A DNA stretch of 47,078 nucleotides, from the NCBI GenBank assembly GCA_900095095.1, contig FMBT01000183.1:1-47078 (forward strand). The letters run 5' to 3'. A program made the position numbers and the translations under genes. Below the pieces are notes generated by a model, which searched no databases, had not been told where the DNA came from, and saw nothing but the letters and a program-made list of their open reading frames with translations. Shown here piece by piece: positions 45,498 through 47,078 of the stretch (position 1 is the stretch's first letter; each line of letters begins with the position of its first letter). The DNA is from Fragilariopsis cylindrus CCMP1102. Taxonomy: Eukaryota; Bacillariophyta; Bacillariophyceae; Bacillariales; Bacillariaceae.

Positions 45498-47078
45498 TTA
45501 CGAATCAAGCTTGGTGATTATGTGCTTGGCGAACGTGTAGTTTTTCTGTAAAATAATAATGGACAACGCAGATTGGAATTAGCTCATAGTTATGACGATG
45601 ATGCAAAACATTAAATGCACATACACAAGCACACGATATAACTTACCAATTCTGTGGAATGTGCATTGAGCTCTTTAAGAAGCCCTATCTTCTCTTCTGA
45701 ATCAGGGACAACATCCAATGTAGTTTGTACAACGTAATTTGCATATGGGTCTCGAACCATCAATAGCACAACGCTTGTACCTACTTCTCCATCCTCCACA
45801 AAGCTATCAGTCTTTTCATTTACAATCCTTAACATCTCTCGGACGATTGATATTCGCTGTCCTGCATTTCCATATTTGAGTAATTTCTCTACAACGTTAC
45901 TCGCAAATTTCTGGCGTGACAATTTCAGCAGACCATTTTTGACAACCATTTCCAGTACCATGTCTCGATCCTTGACGCGACCAAACTGAAGTACATGTTG
46001 AATGACGTAATTGCCATATTGATCATCAAAGAGTGTTCGAAGGCATTGACTGATCTTCTCTAATGCCATACTTTTTTGGTTCTCTACACAGAATTCAAGC
46101 ACTCGTTGCAACACCCTACAACCGTATGGATGACAAGCGAGTGTCGATAAATTGTCAAGAACATCGCCTACAACAAAATCGATTTGTTCACTGAAAAACA
46201 AAGCTTTTATTCTTCATTTTCTTCCCGAGCTGCTTTCGCCTTCAGGCTCATTACCTCAATACACTTCTGGATAACGTGATTCCCGTTTTGATCATGAATA
46301 AGGCTCAGTACATTATTCTGAAACTCGGAAAGAAGTTTAGGTAGATCACTTTCATCGACGCACTCAAGACACTTTTGAACAACTCGACACCCATACATTT
46401 GCATCGAAAGCTGTACTATTTCTCCAATCATGGTATCTCGTAGATCTTTTTTCATTTTCTCGGTACCAAAACCCCAAAGTTTTTGGACTACATAATTTCC
46501 AAAAACATCATTCCTAAGTTGTTCGACTTCGGGAAGAACTTCAGTCACAACAATCTCCTTTTCATTGTCATCTCCAAGTTCTAATCGTTGTTGAATGAAC
46601 CGAGAACCATTCTGATCCTGACAGAATTCAACAACATGTCCCTTAACATCGTTAACCGTCCAGTCACGATTGTTCTTTTTGGCTTTGTAATCTTCTAGCA
46701 AGGAAGTATTTGGGTTAGGATTCACTATAGTCTGGGATTTGATCTCTCCATTATTATTACCATTACCATTACCAATACCACCTCCCCACCACCGCCGCGA
46801 CGTGCCGGAGTTGCACCGCCGTTTCGTCGACCTTTTCCGTTTTTCTCCCTCCCACGACCACCAGGTGTTGTAGCTTGCCGTTGTTTTTGCCTCTGCTGTT
46901 GCGGTTCTGCTGCTCCTGATTTTGATTCACCCATTCGTTGAGGGACATTATTCATCATGACCATACCTGCTGCTGTAGGGGGTATAATGTGAGTGTGCTG
47001 TGGACCACCTTGGTGTTGTCCATTGGGAGGTTGCCAATATGTATATGACCCTCCAGGGCCGATACTTTTACATGGCCT
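45498..47078 (-). CDS. Pumilio/PUF RNA-binding protein, 5' truncated by the window (two frameshifts)
   Basis: The frame is open from the right window edge. A Gln/Gly/Arg-rich N-terminal part includes RRGGGG. A one-base slip near 46790 leads into the PUF domain and another near 46214 falls between repeats 4 and 5. A 101-bp GT-AG intron (45646-45546) precedes a 48-bp last exon ending in HIITKLDS. Eight repeats are visible with RNA-contact residues NGSRFIQQ, FGNYVVQK, YGCRVVQK, NGNHVIQK, YGCRVLQR, YGNYVIQH, FASNVVEK and YANYVVQT. By the established PUF code these read UGUAUAUA, the classic Pumilio target. The protein should bind 3' UTRs of selected mRNAs and repress or destabilise them. Since each slip is cured by one base (an A and a G in short runs), the gene is probably intact in the organism. 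Confidence 0.92.

Noticed and set aside
1-47078. tRNA, rRNA, spliceosomal RNA and CRISPR arrays.
   Set aside because: I looked for tRNA arm motifs and regularly spaced direct repeats on both strands and found none convincing. Long structured RNAs could be missed by eye.

Overview
This is a eukaryotic nuclear window, most likely from a stramenopile microalga and probably a diatom. Genes are split by short GT-AG introns of about 85 to 195 bp. They sit on both strands without operons. Proteins carry long low-complexity runs (poly-N, poly-Q, Ser and acidic tracts), base composition is AT-rich, and microsatellites are frequent. The organism call is inference: no plastid or silica gene is present to settle it.

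Layout, left to right. The 3' end of an unrecognised basic protein opens the window. Positions 1581-11493 hold a cluster of three paralogous FYVE-like/ankyrin-like/RING proteins (two on +, one on -) with a frameshifted protein kinase between the first two. Next come mitochondrial elongation factor G (-), threonylcarbamoyl-AMP synthase Sua5 (-), an Abitram/FAM206-like protein (+) and a DENND4/Crag-like Rab exchange factor (-). A 5.5-kb DNA transposon (24052-29578) with terminal inverted repeats and a TA target duplication lies in the shared 5' region of the DENN gene and the next gene. That gene is a CHD-type chromatin remodeller of about 2,700 residues (+) with chromo, HMG, bromo, PHD, PDZ-like and SNF2 domains and two more bromodomains. 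It ends 41 bp from a convergent, probably lipid-anchored orphan (-). The window closes with a secreted class 3 lipase (+), a TRIC-type cation channel (+) and the larger part of a Pumilio protein with eight repeats (-, cut by the window end).

Most of these are unrelated housekeeping genes. The parts that look new are the FYVE-like/RING family, whose members share an uncharacterised module before the zinc finger, the multi-domain remodeller, the two-gene transposon with an unknown accessory protein, and a ~130-bp repeat found in the same orientation upstream of two unrelated genes.

Seven of the genes, transposase included, are interrupted by small frameshifts. Nearly all are explained by loss of one base, usually in a homopolymer, and adding the missing bases gives whole-codon gene lengths with continuous domains. 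Assembly error therefore looks likelier than decay, but reads are needed to decide. Coordinates of broken genes are given over the full reconstructed span.
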